A stretch of DNA of 64,000 bases, from positions 1-64,000 of the forward strand of contig CAKUZD010000008.1 of the NCBI GenBank assembly GCA_934718275.1. Reading direction: 5' to 3'. Below the pieces are notes generated by a model. It had not been told where the DNA came from. It made no database searches and worked only from the letters and a program-made list of their open reading frames with translations. Positions 17,707-25,354 of the stretch are shown in pieces; the stretch's first letter is position 1, and every line of letters starts with the position of its first letter. The position numbers and the translations under genes were made by a program. The DNA comes from an uncultured Candidatus Melainabacteria bacterium (GTDB taxonomy: Bacteria; Cyanobacteriota; Vampirovibrionia; Gastranaerophilales; Gastranaerophilaceae).

Positions 17707-17734
17707 AAGGTCTGCTAAATATTTAGCAGACCTT
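17707..17734. terminator. Bidirectional terminator (28-bp perfect palindrome)
   Basis: AAGGTCTGCTAAAT at 17707-17720 is followed immediately by its complement. It lies between the pilin and the convergent small genes. Confidence 0.85.
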
Positions 17735-17831
17735 TAAATTTTTCCCCTATAAAATTTTTACCATTTCCCAAAAATATTTTAATTGACCTTGACCTCAAAA
17801 AGTTTTCCTGACTCCGTTTCAGGCATTATGT

Positions 17832-17993
17832 TTATTTTGCAATTTGCAAAGTTTGGAATTTATTAACTTCTTTGTTTTTTTGTAAATATTTAACCAAAGA
17901 TTTTGCAACCAATTCAGAACGTTTTTTGTTTTCCCTATCTAAGATATCAAAGTATTCGTCTAATGATGACATGATATATTCTGTGTTTTCCAT
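17832..17993 (-). CDS. Small ribbon-helix-helix-like protein, 53 aa
   Basis: The ATG at 17993 encodes 53 residues starting MENTEYIMSSLDEYFDIL. AAAAGGGGAAAAG lies upstream as ribosome-binding site. The central ENKKRSELVAKSLVKYLQ closely parallels ENRTRSELIREALRTYM of the neighbouring RHH protein, so this is probably a shortened or divergent RHH-type helix pair without the DNA-contacting strand. The two genes run the same way, 70 bp apart, and end toward the palindromic terminator. It may be an accessory repressor or antitoxin-like protein; no toxin is next to it. Confidence 0.6.
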   Translation of the reverse strand: MENTEYIMSSLDEYFDILDRENKKRSELVAKSLVKYLQKNKEVNKFQTLQIAK

Positions 17994-18063
17994 TTTTCTT
18001 TTCCCCTTTTCAACTATTATAACCTAATATTGCAGATTGTCCAATTTATTAATTAACTTAATT

Positions 18064-18252
18064 TTAACCAAGCAGTGCTTCTAATATTTCCACGTTTTTT
18101 GAAGCTTTTTGTGTGTTTCTTATTTGATTTCTGTACATATAAGTTCTTAATGCTTCCCTAATTAATTCAGATCTTGTACGATTTTCGTTTCCTGCAACTT
18201 TATCTATCTCGTCTAAAAATTTTTCCGGCATTGAAATTAGTACTCTTGCCAT
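18064..18252 (-). CDS. Ribbon-helix-helix (CopG-like) transcription regulator
   Basis: The 62-residue protein has the RHH architecture: beta-strand ARVLISMPEKFLDEIDKVA, then helices with the NRTRSELIREALRTYM motif. It should bind DNA as a dimer of dimers. RHH proteins of this size are often antitoxins or autoregulated repressors. AAAGGAGAACAAT precedes ATG. The downstream gene (17832-17993) is a second RHH-like protein rather than a recognisable toxin. Confidence 0.75.
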   Translation of the reverse strand: MARVLISMPEKFLDEIDKVAGNENRTRSELIREALRTYMYRNQIRNTQKASKNVEILEALLG

Positions 18253-18376
18253 ATTGTTCTCCTTTTTAATTACTTTGTGATTCCCCTTGTATTTATATAA
18301 AGGAAATTTGTGATTAAAAATTGCGTAAAACGTATATATTTTTTATAGTTTTTGTAATAAAACTTAATATAAAACT

Positions 18377-19084
18377 CTAAATCCTTCGCACATAATAATT
18401 TTGGTCGTGTTTTAATTCAGATTTTATATTAATAAAAATGGTAGAGTTTTTTGTTTTCGATAAGATTTTTGCTGTTTTTTCTCTGATAGTATAATCATTA
18501 ATATCTTTTGTTTCAATTAGTATTTTATACAATTCTGTTTCCGGAACAAAATCTGCAAATTCAGAAATTGTTTCAAGGTACCAATAGAGTTTAAATACTT
18601 CTTTGTTAATTTTATATTTACCTTCTTGAATGTCAAAAGCCTTGATTGGCGGGATTATTTCTGCAGTTTTTTGAATTAACTTGGGGCAAAATTCTGTTAA
18701 AAATATGTCTGATTTTTTTAATGGTTGTATAGCTTCAATAATATTTCTGCAAATATTGCCATTTATATCAATAATTGCATCAAGAAATGTATCTGTAAAA
18801 TGTGTGTAAAAATTCGTGTTTTGGGGTAAAAATTCTTTAAGTCTGAATGATACGGCTTCCCTTATTTTTCCATCGCAACCTGTCAAATTAGAAATAAAAA
18901 TATCAGCTTCTTTTTGGCTAAGAATATTATCTAATTTGATTGTAGCTGCTTGTTTTTCTGCAATTGAACCGTTTTTTAAAAGTTCAATCAAGTTTTCATG
19001 AGAATAGGAATTCTCATAAATATTTAAAGCTGTATTAAAATCTTGTTTATGCTTTTCAAATAAAGTTTCGTTCAAATTTTGCAT
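18377..19084 (-). CDS. HEAT-like repeat protein, unknown
   Basis: The 235-residue all-helical protein has no signal peptide. Repeating helix pairs such as IAEKQAATIKLDNILSQKEA, GKIREAVSFRLKEFLP, INGNICRNIIEAIQPLKK and YTIREKTAKILSKTK fit HEAT/armadillo-like repeats (about five or six). The C-terminus ends NYYVRRI, the usual start of another repeat, so the protein may be slightly truncated. Function unknown; probably a scaffold for protein interaction. Confidence 0.6.
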   Translation of the reverse strand: MQNLNETLFEKHKQDFNTALNIYENSYSHENLIELLKNGSIAEKQAATIKLDNILSQKEADIFISNLTGCDGKIREAVSFRLKEFLPQNTNFYTHFTDTFLDAIIDINGNICRNIIEAIQPLKKSDIFLTEFCPKLIQKTAEIIPPIKAFDIQEGKYKINKEVFKLYWYLETISEFADFVPETELYKILIETKDINDYTIREKTAKILSKTKNSTIFINIKSELKHDQNYYVRRI

Positions 19085-19205
19085 TTAACCTCGTTATATT
19101 ATTAATATAACATAAAATATAATGATTTTAGAGTGAAATATGGTTTTAATGAATGATATGCGAGAAATTTAAAATATTGTATAATAGGTTCAGGAGATAG
19201 TAGAC

Positions 19206-19382
19206 ATGAAAGAATTAATTACATTTTTTAAAGAGATATTTATGATGAAGGATGATAATTCAAGTATAAAGATTGGGTTGTCGCAGTTTAAGGCTGAAAA
19301 AGAAGATGTAAAACCTGTAAAAAAGGTTAAAAAAATTGAAAGAGAAGTAAAACTTTCAGATTTAATGCGCAGGAGCGCTTAA
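19206..19382 (+). CDS. Small basic protein, 58 aa, unknown
   Basis: The ATG at 19206 is preceded by CAGGAGATAG. The product starts MKELITFFKEIFMMKDDN and ends REVKLSDLMRRSA; it is rich in K and E, with an amphipathic N-terminal helix. It is divergent from the HEAT-like gene; a 19-bp AT palindrome (19093-19111) lies between them. The next gene starts 38 bp after it. The ribosome-binding site and codon use support it as a real gene. Family unknown. Confidence 0.5.
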   Translation: MKELITFFKEIFMMKDDNSSIKIGLSQFKAEKEDVKPVKKVKKIEREVKLSDLMRRSA

Positions 19383-19420
19383 TTTTTCACAAGTTATTTG
19401 TTTTATAATATACTTAATTT

Positions 19421-19933
19421 ATGGAAAGTAAGCAAGATTTACGAATAAAAGCTAAGAGTATAAGAAAAACATTAGCAATTGAGGAAAGAAGTCGATTGGC
19501 GGTTGAGTTAATTCGACAAAATTCTGTGTATGCATCTGCTGAAAATGTAATGTTTTACTATCCGATGAAATATGAATTAAATTTATTGGATTTGTTAAAT
19601 GATGATAAAAAATTTTATCTTCCCAAAGTATGTGCAAAAAAACTATTAATTTGTCCTTTTCAAAGAGGGGATAGATTGATAAAATCAGTTTTTAATGTGT
19701 GTGAGCCTTGTTCAAATCCAATTGATTTAAAAGAGTTGGATTTGGTTATTGTTCCTGCTTTAATGGCTGACGGTTTTGGCTATAGGCTTGGGTATGGTGG
19801 TGGTTTTTATGATAGGTTTTTAGCTGAAAATATCAAAATAAAAACATTATTACCGATTGTAAAAGAACTTTTTGTTAAAGAATTACCTCATGAAAGATTT
19901 GATAAAAAAATTGACGAGATAATTGTTGTATAA
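19421..19933 (+). CDS. ygfA: 5-formyltetrahydrofolate cyclo-ligase family protein
   Basis: The 170-residue protein converts 5-formyl-THF to 5,10-methenyl-THF with ATP. Visible family motifs are KQDLRIKAKSIRK at the N-terminus (phosphate and ATP contacts), YYPMKYELNL, DLVIVPALMADGFGYRLGYGGGFYDRFL (the RLGxGxGxYDR signature, about residues 108-130) and the C-terminal PHERFDKKIDEIIV (PxExxD). The length is slightly short for the family (about 180-200). A terminator follows. Confidence 0.92.
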   Translation: MESKQDLRIKAKSIRKTLAIEERSRLAVELIRQNSVYASAENVMFYYPMKYELNLLDLLNDDKKFYLPKVCAKKLLICPFQRGDRLIKSVFNVCEPCSNPIDLKELDLVIVPALMADGFGYRLGYGGGFYDRFLAENIKIKTLLPIVKELFVKELPHERFDKKIDEIIVV

Positions 19934-19941
19934 AAATGAAA

Positions 19942-19969
19942 AAAGGATTCGCAAATCAGCGAACCCTTT
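19942..19969. terminator. Hairpin terminator between convergent genes
   Basis: AAAGGATTCGC (19942-19952) pairs with GCGAACCCTTT (19959-19969) with one mismatch, preceded by A-run on the plus strand. Confidence 0.75.
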
Positions 19970-20008
19970 ACAGGTTAGTTAAGGATAGGATTAATTATAG
20001 GTAAATTT

Positions 20009-20530
20009 CTAAGCTACGTAATTAGGTTTCCATTGTTCAACGGCTTTATCTTCACCTTGTTTACAAGCTTCAAGTTCTTGATCAAGTAATTTTAATTGCG
20101 TTTCCAATTTCATTTTTTCGGCTTGGATTTGTTTTTCCTGTTCATTAAGAAGTTTTGCTTCTTGTTTGCCGATTTGTTCTCGTTGTTGATCATAAAGATT
20201 TTTAAATATCCAATTCTGATACATAGCTTGCATATTTGGATCTTGCATTTGTTGCATTTGCATAGCAATTTGTGGTTGCATCAATTGCATTTGTTGACCA
20301 GCACCGAATAATGCAGCGTTGTGGGCGTACTGCATGTACATTAATTGTCTACCGAACATTGACCCCGGAGTATTCATCATATCGCTCATTGAAACTGAAC
20401 CATCTCCGATGTTTGCTGCATATTGTTGCAAATCCGAGAGCTTTCTGGTCAAGTTCATTAAACGATAGTTTAAATCACTTTTCCGTTGCATAATGTCTAA
20501 TTTTCGGTACGCGAAAATCAATAATGACAT
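20009..20530 (-). CDS. Met/Gln-rich helical protein, unknown
   Basis: The 173-residue protein is soluble. N-terminal helices (RKLDIMQRKSDLNYRLMNL, RKLSDLQQYAAN) are followed by a Met/Gln-rich middle (QQMQLMQPQIAMQMQQMQ) and a C-terminal coiled coil (LLNEQEKQIQAEKMKLETQL then DQELEACKQGEDKAVEQWKP). The layout, with a final EK..LETQL helix and a short aromatic tail, resembles the protein at 45316-45705, suggesting a small lineage-specific family. Function unknown. Confidence 0.55.
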   Translation of the reverse strand: MSLLIFAYRKLDIMQRKSDLNYRLMNLTRKLSDLQQYAANIGDGSVSMSDMMNTPGSMFGRQLMYMQYAHNAALFGAGQQMQLMQPQIAMQMQQMQDPNMQAMYQNWIFKNLYDQQREQIGKQEAKLLNEQEKQIQAEKMKLETQLKLLDQELEACKQGEDKAVEQWKPNYVA

Positions 20531-20591
20531 TTTACTTTCCTACCTTTTCTAACTTTAATAACTAACCTTTTTTATAACCTACATTTATATA

Positions 20592-20623
20592 AAAACATGC
20601 AACTCCTTAGAATTGCATGTTTT
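20592..20623 (-). terminator. Terminator after clpP
   Basis: AAAACATGCAA (20592-20602) pairs with TTGCATGTTTT (20613-20623); on the minus strand a T-rich tail follows. It lies 30 bp past the clpP stop. Confidence 0.85.
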
Positions 20624-20652
20624 TCGAGGTTTTATTAAGTTATGTTACAAGG

Positions 20653-21267
20653 CTATTTTTTGTCTCTTGTAACAACTTTATCAATAAGCCCGTATTCCAA
20701 AGCTTCTTGTGCTGTTAAGAAGTGATCGCGTTCACAATCTTCCTTAACTTTTTCAATTGGTTGACCGGAGTTTTCTGCAATAATTCCGATTAACATATCT
20801 TTCATACGTAGAATTTCTTTAGCTTCAATTTCGATATCGGTAGCTTGACCTTTTGCTCCACCAAGAGGTTGGTGAATCATTACTCTTGAGTTTGGAAGTG
20901 CTAATCTTTTCCCTTTTGCACCGGAACAAAGCAAGAATGCTCCCATTGATGCTGCATCTCCAAGACAAATTGTAGATACATCTGATTTGATAAGTTGCAT
21001 TGTATCATAAATAGCCATACCTGCAGTGATTACACCTCCAGGGCTGTTTATGTAAAGCATAATGTCTTTTTCAGAATTTTCACTATCTAATAGTAATAAC
21101 TGTGCAACAACAGAGTTTGCAACTTCGTCATCAATTTCTGTTCCCAAAAATATAATTCTTTCTCTCAAAAGTCTTGAGAAAATATCAAATGAGCGTTCTC
21201 CTCGAGAAGAAGCTTCAATAACAGTAGGCACGTAGCCCATTATTTTCATATAAGTTTGTTGATCCAT
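20653..21267 (-). CDS. clpP: ATP-dependent Clp protease proteolytic subunit
   Basis: The 204-residue serine protease forms two heptameric rings and is fed by ClpX/ClpA/ClpC unfoldases. Catalytic Ser107 lies in [11 protein letters not shown], His132 in [12 protein letters not shown] and Asp181 in CERDHFLT. An N-terminal propeptide-like stretch (about 1-20) is present. AGGAGAGAAAG precedes ATG. clpX is not adjacent, and the gene appears monocistronic with its own terminator. Confidence 0.97.
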   Translation of the reverse strand: MDQQTYMKIMGYVPTVIEASSRGERSFDIFSRLLRERIIFLGTEIDDEVANSVVAQLLLLDSENSEKDIMLYINSPGGVITAGMAIYDTMQLIKSDVSTICLGDAASMGAFLLCSGAKGKRLALPNSRVMIHQPLGGAKGQATDIEIEAKEILRMKDMLIGIIAENSGQPIEKVKEDCERDHFLTAQEALEYGLIDKVVTRDKK

Positions 21268-21344
21268 CTTTCTCTCCTATATAATAAATATATTATATAA
21301 TAAACATGTAAAAAATACTAATAGGTCAGAAATAGTATTTTATC

Positions 21345-21373
21345 TTGAAAATCTTTGTAAAATATGCCATAAT
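21345..21373 (+). promoter_or_regulatory. Promoter of poly-G leader 2 / pilin
   Basis: TTGAAA at 21345-21350, 17-bp spacer, CATAAT at 21368-21373, 33 bp before the leader ATG at 21406. Confidence 0.55.
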
Positions 21374-21405
21374 ATAAAATGTAACATTTAAAAAGAGAGG
21401 ATTTT

Positions 21406-21459
21406 ATGGAAAGGAAAGAATTAGAGTTTGTTTTCGGGGGGGGGGCAATCGCTGTATAA
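21406..21459 (+). other. Poly-G leader reading frame 2, phase-variable 5' part of the pilin gene
   Basis: AAAGAGAGG five bases before ATG 21406 is the best ribosome-binding site of this locus. The 17-residue frame MERKELEFVFGGGAIAV stops at 21457-21459, just after the G10 tract. With 11 (or 8) G the same ATG would read on through GGGGNRCITSHNKGFGLF into the pilin frame at 21483 without a stop. It is therefore probably the true start of the pilin gene in its ON state. Confidence 0.7.
21436..21445 (+). repeat. Homopolymer tract of ten G, copy 2
   Basis: G10 is flanked by TTTTC and CAATCGC. It lies in a translated position between a leader ATG and the pilin domain, one base out of phase. Confidence 0.95.
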
Positions 21460-21482
21460 CCTCTCATAATAAGGGTTTTGGG

Positions 21483-22277
21483 TTGTTTGGAATGCAAAAA
21501 CAACACTTGTTTTTGCGCTATAAAGAGCGTAAATTCGCATTTACATTAGCAGAAGTTTTGATAACATTAGGTATTATTGGTGTTGTCGCAGCTATGACTA
21601 TGCCAGCCTTAATACATAGTTATCAACAAAAGGTTTTGCAAGTTCAGTTTAAGAAATTTTACGCAACATTTTCTAATGCTATAAAATACGTACAAGCCAC
21701 AAATGGGGCACCTATGGGTTGCTATTATTGGGATGTAAATCCTTATGCATCAAATCCTGATAAGTGTGCTAGTCGAAATGATTATGGAACATGTACAAGT
21801 TGGACATTGAGTGATGGGTCGCCATTACCTAGAGATTATAATGGTGATTTGTCAGATTGTATACAATTTGGAGAAAGTTTAATGAAAGCATTAAATACAA
21901 TAAAATTTTGTGAAAGTAATGCATTGGCAAACGGTTGTCTAACAGACAAACATCGCGGGCTTGATAAAGTAAAAAAAGACCAAAATCCGGAAAATGAGTA
22001 TGACCCCAATACAACTTTTAGTGACAGTCCTATGAAAAATAGATATCCTGCATTTGTAACAGCAGACGGTACAATATATGTAAGATATGCTTACATGTCA
22101 GCTAATCCGCTATTTTGGGTTGATATAAATGGGGCAAAGGCGCCAAATAAATATGGATATGATATATTTATGTTTAAAATGGTTGGAAATACCACAGATG
22201 GCGTTACAAGGATTATACAAGCTAATGGTACAATTGAAAAAGGAGGAAAAACATTTAATGAAATGTTGAAGAAATAA
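21483..22277 (+). CDS. Type II/IV pilin-like protein, probably phase-variable
   Basis: Read alone it begins at TTG 21483 (or ATG 21492) and gives 264 (261) residues: a basic leader, then FAFTLAEVLITLGIIGVVAAMTMPALI (methylation motif and hydrophobic helix, about residues 20-45). The C-terminal globular domain has several cysteines and FWVDINGAKAPNKYGYDIFMFK, the pilin signature shared in this window. No good ribosome-binding site precedes these internal starts, whereas the poly-G leader has one. The protein would be secreted by a type II/IV assembly apparatus. Dispersed repeat and terminator follow. Confidence 0.85.
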   Translation: MFGMQKQHLFLRYKERKFAFTLAEVLITLGIIGVVAAMTMPALIHSYQQKVLQVQFKKFYATFSNAIKYVQATNGAPMGCYYWDVNPYASNPDKCASRNDYGTCTSWTLSDGSPLPRDYNGDLSDCIQFGESLMKALNTIKFCESNALANGCLTDKHRGLDKVKKDQNPENEYDPNTTFSDSPMKNRYPAFVTADGTIYVRYAYMSANPLFWVDINGAKAPNKYGYDIFMFKMVGNTTDGVTRIIQANGTIEKGGKTFNEMLKK

Positions 22278-22315
22278 CAATTTACTCCTCATATTGGGGT
22301 GCATGGTTGGTTAGC

Positions 22316-22419
22316 AGATTCTTCGCTCCGCTCAGAATGATCGAGTCTATTGTATTCAGAATGACAGAAATTATTGTTAGCTCTCAATGACAGAGGGTGT
22401 CACCTTGAACTTAATTCAA
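22316..22419. repeat. Dispersed intergenic repeat, copy 3 (extended)
   Basis: AGATTCTTCGCTCCGCTCAG with AATGA at 22316-22340, then several degenerate TCAGAATGACA-type units and GTGTCACCTTGAACTTAATT (22398-22417). It is the longest of the three copies and lies just downstream of a pilin gene. Confidence 0.7.
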
Positions 22420-22461
22420 AAAAAGATATGGTAGGATATTTATCCAACCATATCTTTTTTT
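22418..22461. terminator. Long bidirectional terminator
   Basis: AAAAAAAGATATGGT (22418-22432) pairs with its complement at 22447-22461, with inner GGATA/TATCC pairing. A-run and T-run serve both strands, between convergent genes. Confidence 0.92.
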
Positions 22462-22496
22462 AGTGACAGTTTAAAACTAGTTTCAAATTTTTTAAA

Positions 22497-23474
22497 TTAT
22501 GCTTTTTTAGTTTCCGGATTTTGTTCTGCCTTTGCTTTTTTGTTAGAAAGGTATTTTTCACATAACCAATTTGCAGGTTTTGTAACTACTACCGGAACAA
22601 AAAATCTGTATATAAATCCGAATACAAGCATTGTTCTCAATAAGCCCATCCCTTTAATCCTGTCTGATAGTTCAGAAGAAAGTTTAGGCATTGATTTAGC
22701 TTCAACTAGTTTGTCAATATATTTATTTAAATTAAGTTTATCTACTGATTTAACTACATCGTCAGCATCTTCAATAGCTCCTTTAACGGCATGTTCAAGG
22801 TATTCGGTGCAGCCTTTGTAACCATTTTCACCTTTTTTAGGCATACCCATTGATTTTTTTACTTCTTCTGCAATTTTATTAACATCCGCTTTTGGATCTT
22901 GTTTCAATTTTTTGTTGATTTCTTCAATACCTTCATTGATTTTTTTGAAGTTTGTATGGAATTTTTCATCATTAATTTGAAGGCCAACGTATTTTGCTGT
23001 TACGTTTTCCCACCATTTTTTCAAATATTTATCAAGTGAATAAGCGCCTGCTGTTGATATTACAAATGTCAAACCTTGGTTTACAGCAAGTGTTTTCTTT
23101 CTATCTTTATCTAATTTATCGTTAGTCAAAGTTTTTTCCATATACAAACCGCTTGTAATCAATGATCCTGTTGTCAAACAGTGTTGGAACAAATTGTTAC
23201 TATTTTTTAATTTGTCCGCAACATAGTTCATTGGCTTACTGTCAACAATCTTTGCGCTAAAATGTTTTGCTACTGCATCAGTACATTTGTCATAAAAATC
23301 AGAAAACGGTTTAAATATACCTGAATTTTCTTTTGCTGTATTAACTGCTGCTTGTGCAGCTTGTGATGTTACGTTTGCAGTAAAACTTTGTTGTCTAAAG
23401 TTATTATTTCTGTTATTTGTATTGAACTTGTGCTGTTGATTATATGAATTGAAAGTGTTTAATGTTACGTTCAT
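22497..23474 (-). CDS. Lineage-specific membrane-associated protein, unknown
   Basis: The 325-residue protein starts with an Asn/Gln-rich disordered segment ending NFRQQSFTANVTSQ. A helical core follows with hydrophobic segments near 95-155 (LTFVISTAGAYSL) and near 290-310 (GLLRTMLVFGFIYRFFVPVV). The middle is K/E-rich and coiled-coil-like (EINKKLKQDPKADVNKIAEEV). It overlaps the upstream gene by one base (TAATG) and has AAAGGAGGTG as ribosome-binding site, so the two are translationally linked. The overall layout matches the upstream partner. No known family. Confidence 0.6.
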   Translation of the reverse strand: MNVTLNTFNSYNQQHKFNTNNRNNNFRQQSFTANVTSQAAQAAVNTAKENSGIFKPFSDFYDKCTDAVAKHFSAKIVDSKPMNYVADKLKNSNNLFQHCLTTGSLITSGLYMEKTLTNDKLDKDRKKTLAVNQGLTFVISTAGAYSLDKYLKKWWENVTAKYVGLQINDEKFHTNFKKINEGIEEINKKLKQDPKADVNKIAEEVKKSMGMPKKGENGYKGCTEYLEHAVKGAIEDADDVVKSVDKLNLNKYIDKLVEAKSMPKLSSELSDRIKGMGLLRTMLVFGFIYRFFVPVVVTKPANWLCEKYLSNKKAKAEQNPETKKA

Positions 23475-24346
23475 TATTGAACACCTCCTTTCATTTGTTG
23501 GAATACCGGTTTGTTTACAAAATCCATTGGAGGTTGTTGTTGCATATTATTTGTTTCCTTTGGAGGTTCAGATTGTGCTACTTTCTTTTTCTTTTCTACT
23601 CCGAAAACGTATTTCAAAATAGGTGGAATTAACGCGATTGTGAGTATTGATCTTGGAATAGCAATAACAAAATCAGGAATGTTTTTAGAAAGAGTTTCAA
23701 GTGCAGCTCTATGACGTTTTACTGCTTTATAAGCTTCTTTAGCAGCTTTATCTTTAATTACTCCTGTAATTTTATCCCTATCTGTTGCAGCTTTTTCAAG
23801 CCTCTTTTCTTTTTCAAGTAATTCAACCAATTTTTTACTGAAGATTTTTGATTTTCCTTGAGAATCTTTTATTATATTGCCATCTTTATCTTTTAAGTAA
23901 CCACCACAACTAAACAGTTTTTTTACAGCTCCGTCAAGAGGGCTTGTAACAATAACTGAGGCAACAAAACCTAAAATAGCAGATGCCATTGAGTGACCCG
24001 ATGCGTAAATTTTATCTTCTTTATCTTTCTTTCCTGGGAGAGCCATAATTGTTGCAGGTCTTAATACTCCTGCAAGACCTAAGGCAACAAGTGCACTAGT
24101 GGCTACGTTGTGGTCATTCGTATAGGTTAAAAGCTTATTGAACCATTTGCTTGTTAAGATGCCACCTTTTTTCATAGTATTAACGGCAGTCTCACTCTTT
24201 CCCGTAAAACTGCCGTTAAAATCTGCATTATATCCTCTATTACTATAAGCTCCAATATTCTTCTCTCTAAAACTTTGAGGTTCCGAATGGAGCCTTGATG
24301 TACCCTGATTAAGGGTAATATCACGCTGTAATCTGCTAACTTTCAT
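23474..24346 (-). CDS. Lineage-specific membrane-associated protein, unknown
   Basis: The 290-residue protein has a disordered N-terminus ending ADFNGSFTGKSET, comparable to the QQSFTA segment of its operon partner. Hydrophobic segments lie near 83-103 (SALVALGLAGVLRPATIMAL), 118-136 (ASAILGFVASVIVTSPL) and about 226-245 (RSILTIALIPPILKYVFGV). A basic helical region (about 160-215) lies between. The C-terminal tail is Pro/Gln-rich. The paired genes probably encode interacting or paralogous membrane proteins. Function unknown. Confidence 0.6.
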   Translation of the reverse strand: MKVSRLQRDITLNQGTSRLHSEPQSFREKNIGAYSNRGYNADFNGSFTGKSETAVNTMKKGGILTSKWFNKLLTYTNDHNVATSALVALGLAGVLRPATIMALPGKKDKEDKIYASGHSMASAILGFVASVIVTSPLDGAVKKLFSCGGYLKDKDGNIIKDSQGKSKIFSKKLVELLEKEKRLEKAATDRDKITGVIKDKAAKEAYKAVKRHRAALETLSKNIPDFVIAIPRSILTIALIPPILKYVFGVEKKKKVAQSEPPKETNNMQQQPPMDFVNKPVFQQMKGGVQ

Positions 24347-24523
24347 TTTTTCACCAAATAATTAAATGTATCTACATTCATTTTAAAACAAAGGAAAAAT
24401 TTTTTTGCTACATGCTTAAAAAATGTTTACAATTAATTTTTTTAATGAATAAGAACTCCATATTGCTCTATTGGCTTATAATTTTATTGCCATATAGTCC
24501 TATAGCCTTATCGCTTTTTTAAC

Positions 24524-25354
24524 TTACATATCTAAAGCTAAGTCTAACGTTGGTGCTTTCGCAACAATTGCGCTTGAAGAAATTATGTCTACTCCGGTCG
24601 ATGCAATTGTGTTTACTGTTGAAAGGTTTACATTTCCGCTGGCTTCTACAATTGCTTGGTGATTAATTAATTCAACAGCTTTTTTCATTGTTTCTATAGG
24701 CATATTATCAAGCATAATTATGTCTGCTTTAACATTAACAGCTTCTTTAACTTGTTCTAATGTGTCACATTCAACTTCGATTTTATGTGCATGAGAAATA
24801 TTATTTCTTAGTTTGTTTACTGCATTTGTTAAAGAGCCGGCTAGTCTTATGTGATTATCTTTAATCATGGCGCAATCAGACAAATTAAATCTGTGAAGTG
24901 CGCCGCCTCCAATTTTTACTGAATATTTTTCAAATGCTCGGAAATTTGGAGTTGTCTTTCTGGTATCAACTATTTGGGCTGTATAAGGAGCAATTGCTTC
25001 TTGGTATTTTCTTGTTTCGGTCGCAATTCCTGACATTCTTTGGATATAGTTAAGGGAAACTCTTTCTCCCATTAATAAGTCTTTTGCAGGACCTTCTATG
25101 TCGGCAATTTTGTCGCCTTTTTTTATTGTATCCCCATCTTTAAAATAAAATTTTATTTTAACATCGTCTGAAAGAACATCGAAAACTGTTTTGAAAACCT
25201 CGCAACCGCAAAGAACTCCTTCACTTCTAGTATTTAATTCAGCTTTCAAAAAATCATTCTCTCCGGCTAAATTTTCAGTTGTAATATCTCCATAGCCGAT
25301 GTCTTCCATTAGTGCTGATTTTACATGGTCTCTTACATAAAATTTACTTAACAT
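24524..25354 (-). CDS. nadC: Nicotinate-nucleotide pyrophosphorylase (quinolinate PRTase)
   Basis: The 276-residue enzyme makes nicotinate mononucleotide from quinolinate and PRPP. Visible family motifs: DIGYGDITTENL at the N-terminus, GERVSLNYIQRMSGIATETRKY, DTRKTTPNFRAFEKYSVKIGGGALHRFNL (active-site Arg/Lys/His) and the late EVECDTLEQVKEAV and IMLDNMPI. The start overlaps the 3' end of nadB by 11 bp, so the two are translationally coupled. Confidence 0.97.
   Translation of the reverse strand: MLSKFYVRDHVKSALMEDIGYGDITTENLAGENDFLKAELNTRSEGVLCGCEVFKTVFDVLSDDVKIKFYFKDGDTIKKGDKIADIEGPAKDLLMGERVSLNYIQRMSGIATETRKYQEAIAPYTAQIVDTRKTTPNFRAFEKYSVKIGGGALHRFNLSDCAMIKDNHIRLAGSLTNAVNKLRNNISHAHKIEVECDTLEQVKEAVNVKADIIMLDNMPIETMKKAVELINHQAIVEASGNVNLSTVNTIASTGVDIISSSAIVAKAPTLDLALDM

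Noticed and set aside
17820..18252. Complete toxin-antitoxin module
   Set aside because: Only RHH-like proteins are present; no toxin-like gene is adjacent.
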